64,000 nt of DNA from Bacteroidota bacterium (GCA_016714535.1 JADKDR010000016.1:67919-131918), one strand, 5' to 3'. Counted from the first letter of the stretch, positions 7,637 through 17,178 are shown. The notes: generated by a model not told the origin, from the sequence alone. Numbers and translations are program-made.

Positions 7637-8164
7637 ATGAAACTACACTCAGTCATTTTAGCGCATCACCCGGTTGCTCTAACACAGCAAGGGCTCATGC
7701 AACAGATTAAATTAATCACTGCGGTTTTTGTTGGCCTGTTGGTACTTAGTGGCATCACGGCATTTCCGCTGCAAACCGAAATGGAATTTTTACTAACCAT
7801 TATAAATTGGTTTCCAATGCCGCTCAGGCATTGGATAGAAACTGTAGCCGAAGGCATTATGCAAACATGGTCGCGCTATCCTTATATAGCTTATGGAACC
7901 GATTGGCTTGCATTTGCACATATCATGATAGGCCTAGCCTTTGTGGGTATATGGCGCAATCCTGTACAAAACATCTGGATATGCGAATGGGCAATGTTGT
8001 GTTGCTTATGCGTTTTTCCCTTAGCCTTTATATGCGGACCAATACGCGGCATTCCTTTTTTTCATCAACTTATCGATTGCAGCTTTGGCATATTCGGACT
8101 CGTGCCGCTTTATATTCTTCGTAAAAAAATTCTTCAACTTAAATCTATCATAAAAAATGATTAA
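7637..8164 (+). CDS. Predicted membrane protein, function unknown
   Basis: A 175-residue protein with a cytoplasmic N-terminus (MKLHSVILAHHPVALTQQGL) and about four hydrophobic segments: 29-50, 85-105, 112-135 and 140-160. There are no catalytic motifs that I recognise. I chose the ATG at 7637, because the earlier in-frame start at 7601 would fall inside the palindromic operator. Its last 8 bases overlap the start of the DUF4173-LRR gene, so the two are translationally linked. It is the first gene of an eight-gene plus-strand run that goes to 14607. Confidence 0.7.
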   Translation: MKLHSVILAHHPVALTQQGLMQQIKLITAVFVGLLVLSGITAFPLQTEMEFLLTIINWFPMPLRHWIETVAEGIMQTWSRYPYIAYGTDWLAFAHIMIGLAFVGIWRNPVQNIWICEWAMLCCLCVFPLAFICGPIRGIPFFHQLIDCSFGIFGLVPLYILRKKILQLKSIIKND

Positions 8165-10901
8165 GAATCTTGTAATCGCTTTTACACTTTGTGCTTATTG
8201 TATTTTGTTCTACCTACAATTGCCGGGTTTAAATTATTTTATTTTCAATCTGTTGCTCGTATTGGGAATAGCCATTACCAATACATCATGCCTGAAACAT
8301 GCACCGTGGATAGCTGCTGCAGTAGGTACCGTACTTGGTGGCCTTTCGGTTTTTCTTTATGGTAATCAACTTAGTCTCTATGCATCCATCGTGTCGGTTG
8401 CTGCTTTAGCCGCTTACAGTTTTAGCGAAACAAAAACTATTCTGCTTGCCATTATTAACAGTGCGTACTCGTTTTTGTGTGGGTGGTTATTTGGATTAAG
8501 GATATTTTTTCGAAACAGGTTTTCGGCAAGTACCAAAGACAAATGGCACAGTTCGGCTTTATTAAAAATAATTGTACCTTCTATCGTACTCTTGGTTTTT
8601 ATTACGCTTTACTTAAATGCCAATCCCATTCTGGCAAAATTGTTTAGCCAACTGAATTTAGATATCATCAGTTTTCAGTTTTTTCGATTTGTATTAGTAG
8701 GGTGGGCTATGCTGTACGGTTTCTATTATTATCAACGCATCGAAACGGTAACCGTATATGATGCCGGTTGTCATTCAGGCTTGAATCGCGATACAGTAAC
8801 TTTTACCAGTTGGATAAACAATAAACTCAATATTAAAGCCGAAATTAATATCGGTTTTATTACCCTGTTGCTTTTAAATTTACTTCTGTTGTTGGTAAAC
8901 ATAGTAGATGTAAACTATCTGTTTATTTTAAAGGCCATACCTGCCGATATGACCTATTCCGAATATGTGCATCAAGGCACCAACTCACTTATTACGTCTA
9001 TCGTACTGGCTATTGCCATCTTGCTTTATTATTTCAGAGGGTGCTTAAATTTTGAAGCTGAAGCAATCGGCCTTCGTGTGGTTTCTTTTGCCTGGATTAT
9101 TCAAAATGTACTTTTAGTTTACTCAACTGCATACCGCAATTTTTTATACATACAGGAGTACAGTTATACCTATAAGCGTATAGGAGTGATGTTATATTTA
9201 TTAGTGTGTGTAGCTGGCCTTGCATTAACACTTTATAAGTTAGTATATAAGAAGTCTAATTGGTTTTTAATAAGGTCATGTTCATGGCTTATGTTTGGTC
9301 TGCTTATTTTATTCAGCTTTTATAACTGGGATAAATTTATTACGACTCAAAATATTGAAATTGCCACAAAGCAGAACCGCACGCTCGATAAGGCATACTT
9401 ACTCTCGCTGGGATATTCAAATACTCCGCTACTAATAGCCGAAGCAGAAAAGTATCAGCATAAAAATAAGGCTGACCGAAATTATGGTTCTGGTGTTGTA
9501 CGAAGCAATAGTATTAGCGATGATGAATATCAGCAAGATTACTATGATGGATTTACCCATGAACATTACACAAAGAAACTGAGTAGCAAAATTGCGCAAC
9601 TGTTTACGGAGCAAAATAAATATGGATGGCAGTCATCTTGCATTGGAAAAAAAAGTACGATAAGCGAAATATTGAAGTTGAATGAAAAACATAAAATCAG
9701 CAAACTTGATTTTTCACATAATGCTGTAAGCAGCCTGCGTGATGTTGCATTATTAAGCCCCGATACCCTGCAGCTTGAATATATGCAAGGATTGGATATG
9801 TCACTTCTTCCCAACATAAAAAATCTTAAGTATCTTAATCTACGCGGCACAAAGGCAGATACGCTTAATTTAATGCCTGCATTGCAAGAGGTAAGAGGGT
9901 TAACTTTGGATGAATGTAGTATCCATAATTTTTCATTCCTGAAGAACTATCCACATATTGAATCGCTTAGCGCTCGAAAGAATTTAATTAATGATTGCAA
10001 CAGTCTGGCTAAAGTGAAGCAATTAAGGAAAGTAGACTTAAGCTTTAATATGTTGATCAATATTAGTGCACTCGATTCGATGACACAACTTGAAGAATTA
10101 ATTCTTTTCAATGCATTTGCTCACTATGGGTGCATATTTCCTCAAAATAGTTCGTTGCTTAAACTTGATATTAGCAATAATGATTATATAAAAAATCAGG
10201 ACTTAAAATTGAATGCACTAACAAGGCTAAAGGAGTTGAGTGCAAATCAGTTGAAGTTGAAAAGCGTAAAAGACCTTTTCAAATTTGATGGTGCAGAGAA
10301 AGAAATATTTCATTCACTTACTACACTGCAATTGAATGATAATTTTATTTCAGATTTAAATTCGTTAGTACTGTTTGACAAACTTCAATCCCTGGAGCTG
10401 GCCAATAATAACATGGTTGACATCCCTACAGGTCTAAGCAGTACGATATTTAATTTGAAAATTTCTGATAATGCAAAACTTGAAAGTATATCGGCCCTGG
10501 CCGATCTTAAAAAACTTAAAACGTTGGATATCTCATCTTGCCCACGAATAAAAAGTTTTGTTGCGCTTCAATCATTAACAAGTTTAGAAACGCTGGACAT
10601 TGGTTCGTGTGCAATAAATACCATGTTTCCAAACATGAATTTGCCGGCCCTGCTAGAGCTTGATCTTTCTTATAATCCTATTGATCGATTAGATTCTTTT
10701 TCAAACTCTGTAAACCTAAAAACACTCGATATAAGAGGTTTGATGCTATCGGATGTTTGGCAGTTAGGCTTATTTAAATATTTAACCACCTTAACATTCG
10801 ATCAAACATTCAGTGCAGAGCATAAGGAATGGGTTAAGAAACATATGCCGCAGGTTCAATTGGATTATGTTGCCAACAATAGATATTCTCCAAGTCTTTA
10901 A
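8157..10901 (+). CDS. DUF4173 (DUF4153-like) membrane protein fused to C-terminal leucine-rich repeats
   Basis: A 914-residue two-part protein. Residues 1 to about 390 are a multi-pass membrane domain matching DUF4173: LKIIVPSIVLLVFITLYLNANPILAKLF, then VLVGWAMLYGFYYYQRIE and the closing segment TLDKAYLLSLGYSNTPLLI. A charged linker with an Asp/Glu/Tyr-rich part follows (about 430-480). From about 515 to 895 there are roughly 15 leucine-rich repeats of the bacterial kind (ISKLDFSHNAVSSLRDV, LEYMQGLDMSLLPNIKNLKYLNLRG, LQSLELANNNMVDIP), giving a curved binding surface. The membrane domain is known but without function; I do not know this fusion as a common form. It overlaps the gene before it and precedes two more membrane-protein genes. 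Confidence 0.8.
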   Translation: MIKNLVIAFTLCAYCILFYLQLPGLNYFIFNLLLVLGIAITNTSCLKHAPWIAAAVGTVLGGLSVFLYGNQLSLYASIVSVAALAAYSFSETKTILLAIINSAYSFLCGWLFGLRIFFRNRFSASTKDKWHSSALLKIIVPSIVLLVFITLYLNANPILAKLFSQLNLDIISFQFFRFVLVGWAMLYGFYYYQRIETVTVYDAGCHSGLNRDTVTFTSWINNKLNIKAEINIGFITLLLLNLLLLLVNIVDVNYLFILKAIPADMTYSEYVHQGTNSLITSIVLAIAILLYYFRGCLNFEAEAIGLRVVSFAWIIQNVLLVYSTAYRNFLYIQEYSYTYKRIGVMLYLLVCVAGLALTLYKLVYKKSNWFLIRSCSWLMFGLLILFSFYNWDKFITTQNIEIATKQNRTLDKAYLLSLGYSNTPLLIAEAEKYQHKNKADRNYGSGVVRSNSISDDEYQQDYYDGFTHEHYTKKLSSKIAQLFTEQNKYGWQSSCIGKKSTISEILKLNEKHKISKLDFSHNAVSSLRDVALLSPDTLQLEYMQGLDMSLLPNIKNLKYLNLRGTKADTLNLMPALQEVRGLTLDECSIHNFSFLKNYPHIESLSARKNLINDCNSLAKVKQLRKVDLSFNMLINISALDSMTQLEELILFNAFAHYGCIFPQNSSLLKLDISNNDYIKNQDLKLNALTRLKELSANQLKLKSVKDLFKFDGAEKEIFHSLTTLQLNDNFISDLNSLVLFDKLQSLELANNNMVDIPTGLSSTIFNLKISDNAKLESISALADLKKLKTLDISSCPRIKSFVALQSLTSLETLDIGSCAINTMFPNMNLPALLELDLSYNPIDRLDSFSNSVNLKTLDIRGLMLSDVWQLGLFKYLTTLTFDQTFSAEHKEWVKKHMPQVQLDYVANNRYSPSL

Positions 10902-10917
10902 GCAGCTCAATAAAGGA

Positions 10918-11376
10918 ATGAATTTGACCTTCGCAATAAACGTTTTATTAAGGACAGCCTTCGGCATCATTTGTTGCATCATTTGTGCAATTATTGCAGA
11001 TCAAGTTGCTGTTCATTTTTTCGTACCCGACATACACAACGAAATCAATTGGATTATTCCCGCTGCCTGTGTTATTCAAGCCATTTTCGATTTTATACTT
11101 GTATTTCCCTTGATACATGCATTAGACTTACGTAGGATTAAACACCCGACTGCGTTTTTTATTTTTAAGCGATACCTGCCTGTTGCAGTATTTGCATCTA
11201 TAGCAGTATACTATGGGGTTTTTAGCAACGCGGCTTTTGATTTTTTGTTGCCCATCATCACCATTAACTCAACGGTGGCATTGATCGTTTTTTCATTTTT
11301 ATACATACAACCGGACTTTAATCAAATTAACTTAAACGAAACACTTAATATTCCCGATAATGAAATTAATAACTAA
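10918..11376 (+). CDS. Small predicted membrane protein, function unknown
   Basis: A 152-residue protein with four hydrophobic segments (about 3-24, 38-60, 78-100 and 105-128) and a polar C-terminal tail. I do not recognise a family. The start at 10918 is preceded by AAAGGA, a good ribosome binding site, and begins 16 bp after the previous stop; the longer in-frame start at 10813 would lie within the DUF4173-LRR gene. Its end overlaps the next gene by 17 bp, so it is part of the operon. Confidence 0.65.
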   Translation: MNLTFAINVLLRTAFGIICCIICAIIADQVAVHFFVPDIHNEINWIIPAACVIQAIFDFILVFPLIHALDLRRIKHPTAFFIFKRYLPVAVFASIAVYYGVFSNAAFDFLLPIITINSTVALIVFSFLYIQPDFNQINLNETLNIPDNEINN

Positions 11377-12052
11377 AACATTTTGGTTGCTGACCATATT
11401 CAGCATTGCCATGGGTTTCATCGAAACCGCTGTGGTTGTCTACCTGCGCGAGTTGTTTTATCCAAATGGATTTGCCTTTCCGCTAACATCTATGAGCAAT
11501 ACGATTATTATTACCGAGTTGTTGCGCGAATTAGCTACTATAATCATGCTGGCTAGTATTGGTTATATGGCAGGAAAAAACGCACATCAACGCTTCGCTA
11601 ATTTTATTTTCTGTTTTGCAGTATGGGATATTTTTTATTACGTTTTTTTAAAAGTGTTACTCAACTGGCCTGATACCATATTAGATTGGGACATCCTGTT
11701 TCTGATACCTGTGCCATGGGTAGGACCTGTGCTTGCTCCGGTTCTTATAAGCATGGCCATGATCGTGTGGTACTTTTTAATTCATTATCACGACAAGAAA
11801 ATCGAAGCTTCAACATGGTCGTTGTTTGCGGCCGGAAGCCTGATAGCAATTGGCTCTTTTATTTATGAGCATGTAATGGCTGCCTTTGCTGGCATTAATT
11901 TATTGCAGTATTCCCATATGTATATACCACAGCATTTTAACTGGTATTTGTTTGCTTGCGGGTTTGGATTGATATTGATGAGCCTATGGCATTACACCTT
12001 AAAAGCTATACAAGAAAACGAATTATATTTAATAACTATAAACAAAAAGTAA
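11360..12052 (+). CDS. Predicted membrane protein, function unknown
   Basis: A 230-residue integral membrane protein with about six hydrophobic segments. The N-terminus FSIAMGFIETAVVVYLRELFYP and the central FAVWDIFYYVFLKVLLNWPDTILDWDILFLIPVPWVGPVLAPV are strongly conserved-looking, with several acidic and tryptophan residues inside or near the membrane, but I cannot name the family. The start overlaps the end of the previous gene by 17 bp, and the next gene starts 1 bp after its stop. It likely works with its operon neighbours in the envelope. Confidence 0.7.
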   Translation: MKLITKTFWLLTIFSIAMGFIETAVVVYLRELFYPNGFAFPLTSMSNTIIITELLRELATIIMLASIGYMAGKNAHQRFANFIFCFAVWDIFYYVFLKVLLNWPDTILDWDILFLIPVPWVGPVLAPVLISMAMIVWYFLIHYHDKKIEASTWSLFAAGSLIAIGSFIYEHVMAAFAGINLLQYSHMYIPQHFNWYLFACGFGLILMSLWHYTLKAIQENELYLITINKK

Positions 12053-12053
12053 G

Positions 12054-12791
12054 ATGTTACCATTTCAATCATTTTATAAAAACTCGTTAACCGAGCAAGT
12101 GCTTAACCGTATGCACTTCGACACCCATGTACGGCTTATTCATTTTAGCCTATTGTTGCTATGTGCTGCAAGTTGTTTGTTTGCTGTGATACGCTGCATA
12201 TACAGTGACAGTTACACCATCCTGTTTATGATTTGGAATTTGTTTCTCGCGTATTTGCCTTTCATGTTTAGCAGGTTAATGTATACTGGCCATCACAAGC
12301 TTTTGCATATTTTTTATTTTACCCTATGGCTGCTTTTTTTGCCGAATGCGCCTTACATGATTACCGATATTGTACATTTAAAACAAATTCGCTTAAACGA
12401 GTTTTTCTGGTTCGATGTTTCTTTTTATTTCCTGTTTGCCATAACCGGAGTGCTGCTTGGTTTAGTTTCCATGCTAACCATGCATCGATACATGCATCAG
12501 TTTTACAAGCGCAGAGTTACGTGGCCTGCAATATTGGTGCTTCATATATTATGTGCGTATGGTGTTTACCTTGGACGTATAGAACGATACAATAGCTGGG
12601 ACCTGTTTACCAAACCTGTTGTGCTTTTTAAAGATATTATAAACGACATTTTGCATCCCTTGCAAAATGAACAGGCATTAGGATTTACCATGGTAGGCAT
12701 GTTGCTTTTAATGATGTGTTATTTTTTTATGGCCGCCATGCGTTGCCCTGAATTATTTTTTCGAATAAATAAAAGCCGCACACAACTATGA
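12054..12791 (+). CDS. DUF1361 membrane protein
   Basis: A 245-residue multi-pass membrane protein of the DUF1361 family. The signature segments are WNLFLAYLPFMFS (about 62-74), LWLLFLPNAPYMITDIVHL (about 92-110) and AYGVYLGRIERYNSWDL (about 168-184), all hallmarks of the family, whose function is not established. About six to seven hydrophobic helices. The stop overlaps the start of the radical SAM gene as ATGA, a tight coupling signal. Confidence 0.85.
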   Translation: MLPFQSFYKNSLTEQVLNRMHFDTHVRLIHFSLLLLCAASCLFAVIRCIYSDSYTILFMIWNLFLAYLPFMFSRLMYTGHHKLLHIFYFTLWLLFLPNAPYMITDIVHLKQIRLNEFFWFDVSFYFLFAITGVLLGLVSMLTMHRYMHQFYKRRVTWPAILVLHILCAYGVYLGRIERYNSWDLFTKPVVLFKDIINDILHPLQNEQALGFTMVGMLLLMMCYFFMAAMRCPELFFRINKSRTQL

Positions 12792-14224
12792 AAGTAAAAA
12801 TGATTTTGCCGGCATTGGCCGAGGCCGAGAGCCCTTTTTGGCGGCCCATCAAGTATTCACTATTTCCGCCACTTGGATTAGCAACATTGGCTGCCTATCT
12901 TGATAGTGATGATGAAATAGATTTACAAGATCAACATGTAGAAGAGTTATCGCTTGACGATTGGCCCGACCTGGTAGTGATACAAGTTTATATAACCAAT
13001 GCTTACCGTGCCTATAAAATTGCTACGCATTATAAGCAACGAGGTGCTTATGTGGTGCTGGGAGGCTTGCATGTAACATCAATGCCTGAAGAAGCTAAGA
13101 TATATGCTGATACTATTTTCTTAGGCCCTGGCGAACAGACTTTTCCGCAGTTTTTAAAAGATTTTAAAAAGTGTGAACCAAAAAAAATATACAAATCAAC
13201 TTCGTTTAGAACACTTGATAATATTCCTCCTGTTCGCAGAGACCTTATTAAGCGCAACCGATATCTTGTTCCAAATTCAATTGTGGTTTCGCGTGGATGC
13301 CCCCATCATTGCAGCTTCTGTTATAAAGATGCTTTTTACGAGGGAGGAAAAAGTTTTTATACCCAACGTATAGATGAAGCGTTAACAGAAATAGACAGGC
13401 TTCCCGGCAAGCATTTGTATTTTCTCGATGATCATTTATTAGGCAACAACAAGTTTGCCGAAGGGCTCTTTGAAGGAATGAAGAGTATGAGTCGTTTGTT
13501 TCAGGGTGCTGCTACCATCGATTCTATTTTGCGTGGCAACCTTATTGAAAAAGCTGCCGATGCAGGGTTACGAAGTTTGTTTGTCGGTTTCCAAACATTT
13601 TCTCCGCAAAACCTTAAGCAAAGTAATAAAAAACAAAACTTAGAAAAGGATTACCGGCAAGCCGTTAATCGACTGCATTCACTTGGCATTATGATTAATG
13701 GAAGTTTTGTTTTTGGCCTTGACGATGATGATAAGGATGTATTTAAACGCACCGTAGACTGGGGAGTAGAGAATGGAATAACTACTTCTACCTATCATAT
13801 ACTCACACCTTATCCCGGCACTAAACTGTTTAATGATATGCTTGATCAAAACAGAATTCTTACTTACAACTGGGACTTATATGATACCCGTAATGTGGTG
13901 TACCAAACTAAGAGCCTTACAGCAGAACAATTAAAGCATGGATATGATTGGGCATACAAGTCATTTTATTCATGGAAAAATATTTTATACTCAAGCAAGC
14001 AGCACGATTCGCTTAAGCATATGCTTAAGCATTTTTGTTATACCGGTGGATGGAAAAAATTTGAATCTCTTTGGAATTTTCTTATCAAAACGCAGTGCCT
14101 CAATAATATGCTACCTTTGCTTGAACAGATATTAAGTAAGGTTAATAATAAAGGTAATTTTAAACCTGATGAGCCGGAACCGAAAATGATTTTAACAAAC
14201 AAAACCAATCAGGTAAATCTATAA
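12788..14224 (+). CDS. B12-binding radical SAM protein
   Basis: A 478-residue protein with an N-terminal cobalamin-binding (Rossmann) domain and a radical SAM domain. The N-terminal part has PLGLATLAAYLD (28-39), VVIQVYI and LGGLHVTSMPEEA; a full DxHxxG motif is not clear (DQHVEE at 48-53). The [4Fe-4S]-binding CxxxCxxC is CPHHCSFC (C171, C175, C178) after SRG. Later landmarks are FLDDHLLGN, GSFVFGLDDDD and TPYPGTKLF. The C-terminal region (about 360-470) is specific to this protein. Enzymes with this layout often methylate or rearrange carbon skeletons of lipids or natural products, so with diacylglycerol kinase downstream a membrane-lipid substrate is a fair guess. Substrate unknown. Confidence 0.85.
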   Translation: MKVKMILPALAEAESPFWRPIKYSLFPPLGLATLAAYLDSDDEIDLQDQHVEELSLDDWPDLVVIQVYITNAYRAYKIATHYKQRGAYVVLGGLHVTSMPEEAKIYADTIFLGPGEQTFPQFLKDFKKCEPKKIYKSTSFRTLDNIPPVRRDLIKRNRYLVPNSIVVSRGCPHHCSFCYKDAFYEGGKSFYTQRIDEALTEIDRLPGKHLYFLDDHLLGNNKFAEGLFEGMKSMSRLFQGAATIDSILRGNLIEKAADAGLRSLFVGFQTFSPQNLKQSNKKQNLEKDYRQAVNRLHSLGIMINGSFVFGLDDDDKDVFKRTVDWGVENGITTSTYHILTPYPGTKLFNDMLDQNRILTYNWDLYDTRNVVYQTKSLTAEQLKHGYDWAYKSFYSWKNILYSSKQHDSLKHMLKHFCYTGGWKKFESLWNFLIKTQCLNNMLPLLEQILSKVNNKGNFKPDEPEPKMILTNKTNQVNL

Positions 14225-14241
14225 CTTTTAAAAATTGCACT

Positions 14242-14607
14242 ATGTTTTCAGTAAAGAAATTTGTTGGTAGTTTTAAATATGCATGGCAAGGCCTAGTGCA
14301 TCTTTTTCGCCATGAACAGAATGCATATGTACATTTGCTTGCGTTAACGGTGGTTGTATTAGCAGGATTTTATTTTGATATTCGTAACTATGAGTGGGTT
14401 TCAATTTTCATTTGCGTTGGACTTGTTTTTTGTTGCGAATTAATCAATACTGCCATAGAGCGAATAGTCAATTTTGTATCACCCAAATACCATAAAAATG
14501 CAGGGGTAATAAAAGACCTTGGGGCTGCAGCAGTTTTAATAGCAGCCTTAATTTCGCTCATTGTAGCGGCCATTATTTTTACTCCATATTTGAAAAATTT
14601 GACCTAA
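14242..14607 (+). CDS. dgkA: Diacylglycerol kinase (DgkA type)
   Basis: A small three-helix membrane kinase that phosphorylates diacylglycerol or, in many bacteria, undecaprenol, recycling lipid carriers. It is 121 residues, the normal length. The N-terminal FKYAWQGLVHLFRHEQNAYVH amphipathic part is followed by the catalytic ELINTAIE (66-73) and KDLGAAAVLIAA (91-102). Three membrane helices lie about 33-45, 54-70 and 95-115. It is the last gene of the operon, 17 bp after the radical SAM gene; no terminator hairpin was found behind it. True substrate (diacylglycerol or undecaprenol) cannot be told. Confidence 0.9.
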   Translation: MFSVKKFVGSFKYAWQGLVHLFRHEQNAYVHLLALTVVVLAGFYFDIRNYEWVSIFICVGLVFCCELINTAIERIVNFVSPKYHKNAGVIKDLGAAAVLIAALISLIVAAIIFTPYLKNLT

Positions 14608-14755
14608 ATTTTGGTGTAAATAAGACACTAAGCTTAAATAATATTGTTAACACCTTCTAGTTAATAACTGTTTTTAAGATTATAATATATTGTATATCAA
14701 TATGGTAAAGCCAAATTTTTTGGGATCTTGGGTAATTAATATAATTAACAAATTG

Positions 14756-14787
14756 TTGATAAGATGCAAGTTTTAATTGTAGTTTTG
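14756..14787 (+). promoter_or_regulatory. Predicted Bacteroidota-type promoter for the 14860 gene
   Basis: TTG (14756-14758), 21 bases, then TAGTTTTG (14780-14787), matching the TTTG / TAnnTTTG pattern. Transcription would start near 14795, about 65 bp before the ATG at 14860. Confidence 0.5.
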
Positions 14788-14859
14788 TAGAGTATATTTG
14801 AAAGAAACTTGCGAATAATTAAGCTACAAACCGTTAATCCAATTTTAAAATATTTTATA

Positions 14860-17085
14860 ATGAGAAACAAAATTTCTACAATGAAAGCATTGATTATTAC
14901 AATGCTCTTATCGTTCATGTTTGCAGGGCAATCATGGGCATCACATTTTGCAGGTGGCGAGTTTCGCTATCAATGCATTAGTAACAATCAGTATCGCGTT
15001 ACCATGATTTTTTATCGTGACTGCGATGGAATCACTGAACCATCCAGTGTTCCGATTTCAATTTCATCTACTTGTAGTAATACAAGTGCAACCTTAGCCA
15101 AGAAGCCCAATGGAGGCGGCTTTGTTAATGGATCAGTTATTTCAAATACGTGTGGCTCTGTGTTGAGCACTTGTGATGGGGGTACTGCACCCGGTTTGCG
15201 CAAATGGATTTACGAGGGTGTAATTACATTGCCAACCAATACCTGTAATTTATTTACTATAAGTTACGATGATTGTTGCCGTAATGGAGTTATTACTTCA
15301 TTAAATAATCCGGGTGGTACCGGTTATTATGTTGAATGTAAAATCAATCGTTCAGTTTGTAATAATTCTCCTGTGTTTTCTAATGATCCTTTAGCTTTTG
15401 CTTGTGCCAATCAACCATTCAATTATAATCAGGCTGCGCTTGATGCAGAAGGCGACTCCTTATTTTATATGCTTGACTCACCCAAAGATGAGAATGGTAA
15501 TTCGGTAATTTATAATTTCGGTTACAGCCTTAGCAATCCTTTGCTTAATACCGGTGGATTTAATTTGAATCCTACTACCGGAGCGGTAAATGTTACACCT
15601 AACACAGTGCAGATTGGAGTATTTACTGTAAAAGTAAAAGAATATCGCAATGGTATCTTGATAGGTGAAACAAACCGCGATATCGAAATTTTTGTAACTA
15701 ATTGTGGCTCAAATGCAGTTCCTGAACTTTCAGGCTTTGATGGCACCAATAGCAATACTTTAAATGCTTGTGCCGGAAATAATACCTGTGCCGATATTAC
15801 CAGCTCAGATGCCAATACTGCCCAAAGCCTTACATTAAGTTGGAATGATGGAATCAGCACAGCCACCTTTAACACGGGTTCGGGTACTCGCCCTACCGGA
15901 ACTTTTTGTTGGACGCCTTCTCTTGGCGATATATCTTCTAATCCTCATGTATTTACTGTAACTGTAAAAGATAATGCATGTCCAATTAACGGTGTTGCAG
16001 TGTATACATATACTGTAAACGTTTATGAGTTAAGTTTATCGGGAAGCACTACTGCAGATGTAGGCGGTGCATGCAATGGTGGTGTAAACACCAATGTTTC
16101 TGGAAACATTGGCACTGTTTCTTACCAATGGAGCAACGGTGCTACTACCTCAGATCTTACTAATGTTTGTGCAGGAACATATACCGTTACAGCTACAGAT
16201 TCTGAAGGATGTTCAAAATCTCAATCCTTTATTGTTGTTGGCGATACAAAGCAATGTGACCTTAAAATTGTTGTGCGTGGAGGCGAAGAAGGATGGTGTA
16301 AAACAGGTGGTATTATTACAGTAAATATGTTCGATGGCAAAGCGCCATATACCGTTGTGCTTACTAATACCATCGGTACTGTAAATATCACCAAGACTAG
16401 TCAAATTGATTTTGCAGGTTTCAACAATTTAGGATTTGGTGATTATGAAGTAACAGTTACGGATCAGGAAGGATGTACAGTATCTGCCACAACCTCAATT
16501 GCCTGGGATGGTTGTGGTGCTCCCACAAATCTTACCGTAACTAATGTAACAGACAAGTCTGCAAAGGTTAGTTGGACAGTGTGTAACGGCAATAAATTTA
16601 AAGTATATTATAAAAATCAAACTACAGGTATGGTTAGCTATGTAACGGTTAACTCAACTAATTTCGCCAACCTTGCCGGACTTGTTGCTGATACACGTTA
16701 TGGAGTTAAGGTGCGTACAATTTGCTCACCAACCAAATCGTCTATGTACACGTTACCAAAAGGATTTTGTACCGGTAACTGTTCAAACAAAATTATGGAA
16801 GAAGATTTTGATGTTAGAGGTGCCATAAATGCTGATAATTTTGTAATCGTTTCTCCAAACGTAACCAATGGTTTTGTTACAGTAAGTGCAGTACTTGAGT
16901 CAAGTGCATCTTCACAAATTATTGTAACCAATGCAGTGGGTCAAACAATATTTACTGAAGACATCGATCAGGGAGTTGAAGAATTTAGCCGTCAAATTGA
17001 TTTAAGCGGTTTAAATAATGCAATCTACTTTGTAACAGTTCGCAATGGTAATAGTATGCAAACTGCAAAAGTTGTAAAGTACTAG
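14860..17085 (+). CDS. Secreted T9SS cargo protein with SprB-like repeat, FnIII-like and sorting domains
   Basis: A secreted 741-residue protein. A signal peptide (ALIITMLLSFMFAGQSWA, about 8-25) is followed by a Cys-rich N-terminal domain beginning SHFAGGEFRYQC, with FYRDCDG and YDDCCRNG. The same domain starts the giant adhesin at 39767 (THSAGADIWYE, FFRDCLG). Next come Ig-like modules, one SprB-type repeat (VSYQWSNGATT to GTYTVTATDSEGC), an FnIII-like domain (APTNLTVTNVTDKSAKVSW to TRYGVKVRTIC) and a C-terminal T9SS type A-like sorting domain (about 660-741, ending TAKVVKY). I chose the ATG at 14860; the open frame extends to a TTG at 14809. A promoter-like -7 box and a strong terminator flank it. 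Expected to be exported by the T9SS and attached to the cell surface or released. Confidence 0.85.
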   Translation: MRNKISTMKALIITMLLSFMFAGQSWASHFAGGEFRYQCISNNQYRVTMIFYRDCDGITEPSSVPISISSTCSNTSATLAKKPNGGGFVNGSVISNTCGSVLSTCDGGTAPGLRKWIYEGVITLPTNTCNLFTISYDDCCRNGVITSLNNPGGTGYYVECKINRSVCNNSPVFSNDPLAFACANQPFNYNQAALDAEGDSLFYMLDSPKDENGNSVIYNFGYSLSNPLLNTGGFNLNPTTGAVNVTPNTVQIGVFTVKVKEYRNGILIGETNRDIEIFVTNCGSNAVPELSGFDGTNSNTLNACAGNNTCADITSSDANTAQSLTLSWNDGISTATFNTGSGTRPTGTFCWTPSLGDISSNPHVFTVTVKDNACPINGVAVYTYTVNVYELSLSGSTTADVGGACNGGVNTNVSGNIGTVSYQWSNGATTSDLTNVCAGTYTVTATDSEGCSKSQSFIVVGDTKQCDLKIVVRGGEEGWCKTGGIITVNMFDGKAPYTVVLTNTIGTVNITKTSQIDFAGFNNLGFGDYEVTVTDQEGCTVSATTSIAWDGCGAPTNLTVTNVTDKSAKVSWTVCNGNKFKVYYKNQTTGMVSYVTVNSTNFANLAGLVADTRYGVKVRTICSPTKSSMYTLPKGFCTGNCSNKIMEEDFDVRGAINADNFVIVSPNVTNGFVTVSAVLESSASSQIIVTNAVGQTIFTEDIDQGVEEFSRQIDLSGLNNAIYFVTVRNGNSMQTAKVVKY

Positions 17086-17103
17086 GTTAACGCTTTTAGT
17101 TAT

Positions 17104-17139
17104 AAAAAAAGCCTTACAAGAAATTGTAAGGCTTTTTTT
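17104..17139. terminator. Bidirectional rho-independent terminator
   Basis: AGCCTTACAA (17110-17119), loop GAAA, TTGTAAGGCT (17124-17133), with a T run to 17139 and an A run from 17104 that acts as a T run on the other strand. It lies between the convergent genes ending at 17085 and 17179 and can serve both. Confidence 0.9.
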
Positions 17140-17178
17140 ATTGATATAAGTTGAAGTCTTTCCGGCAGGGTTATTAAT

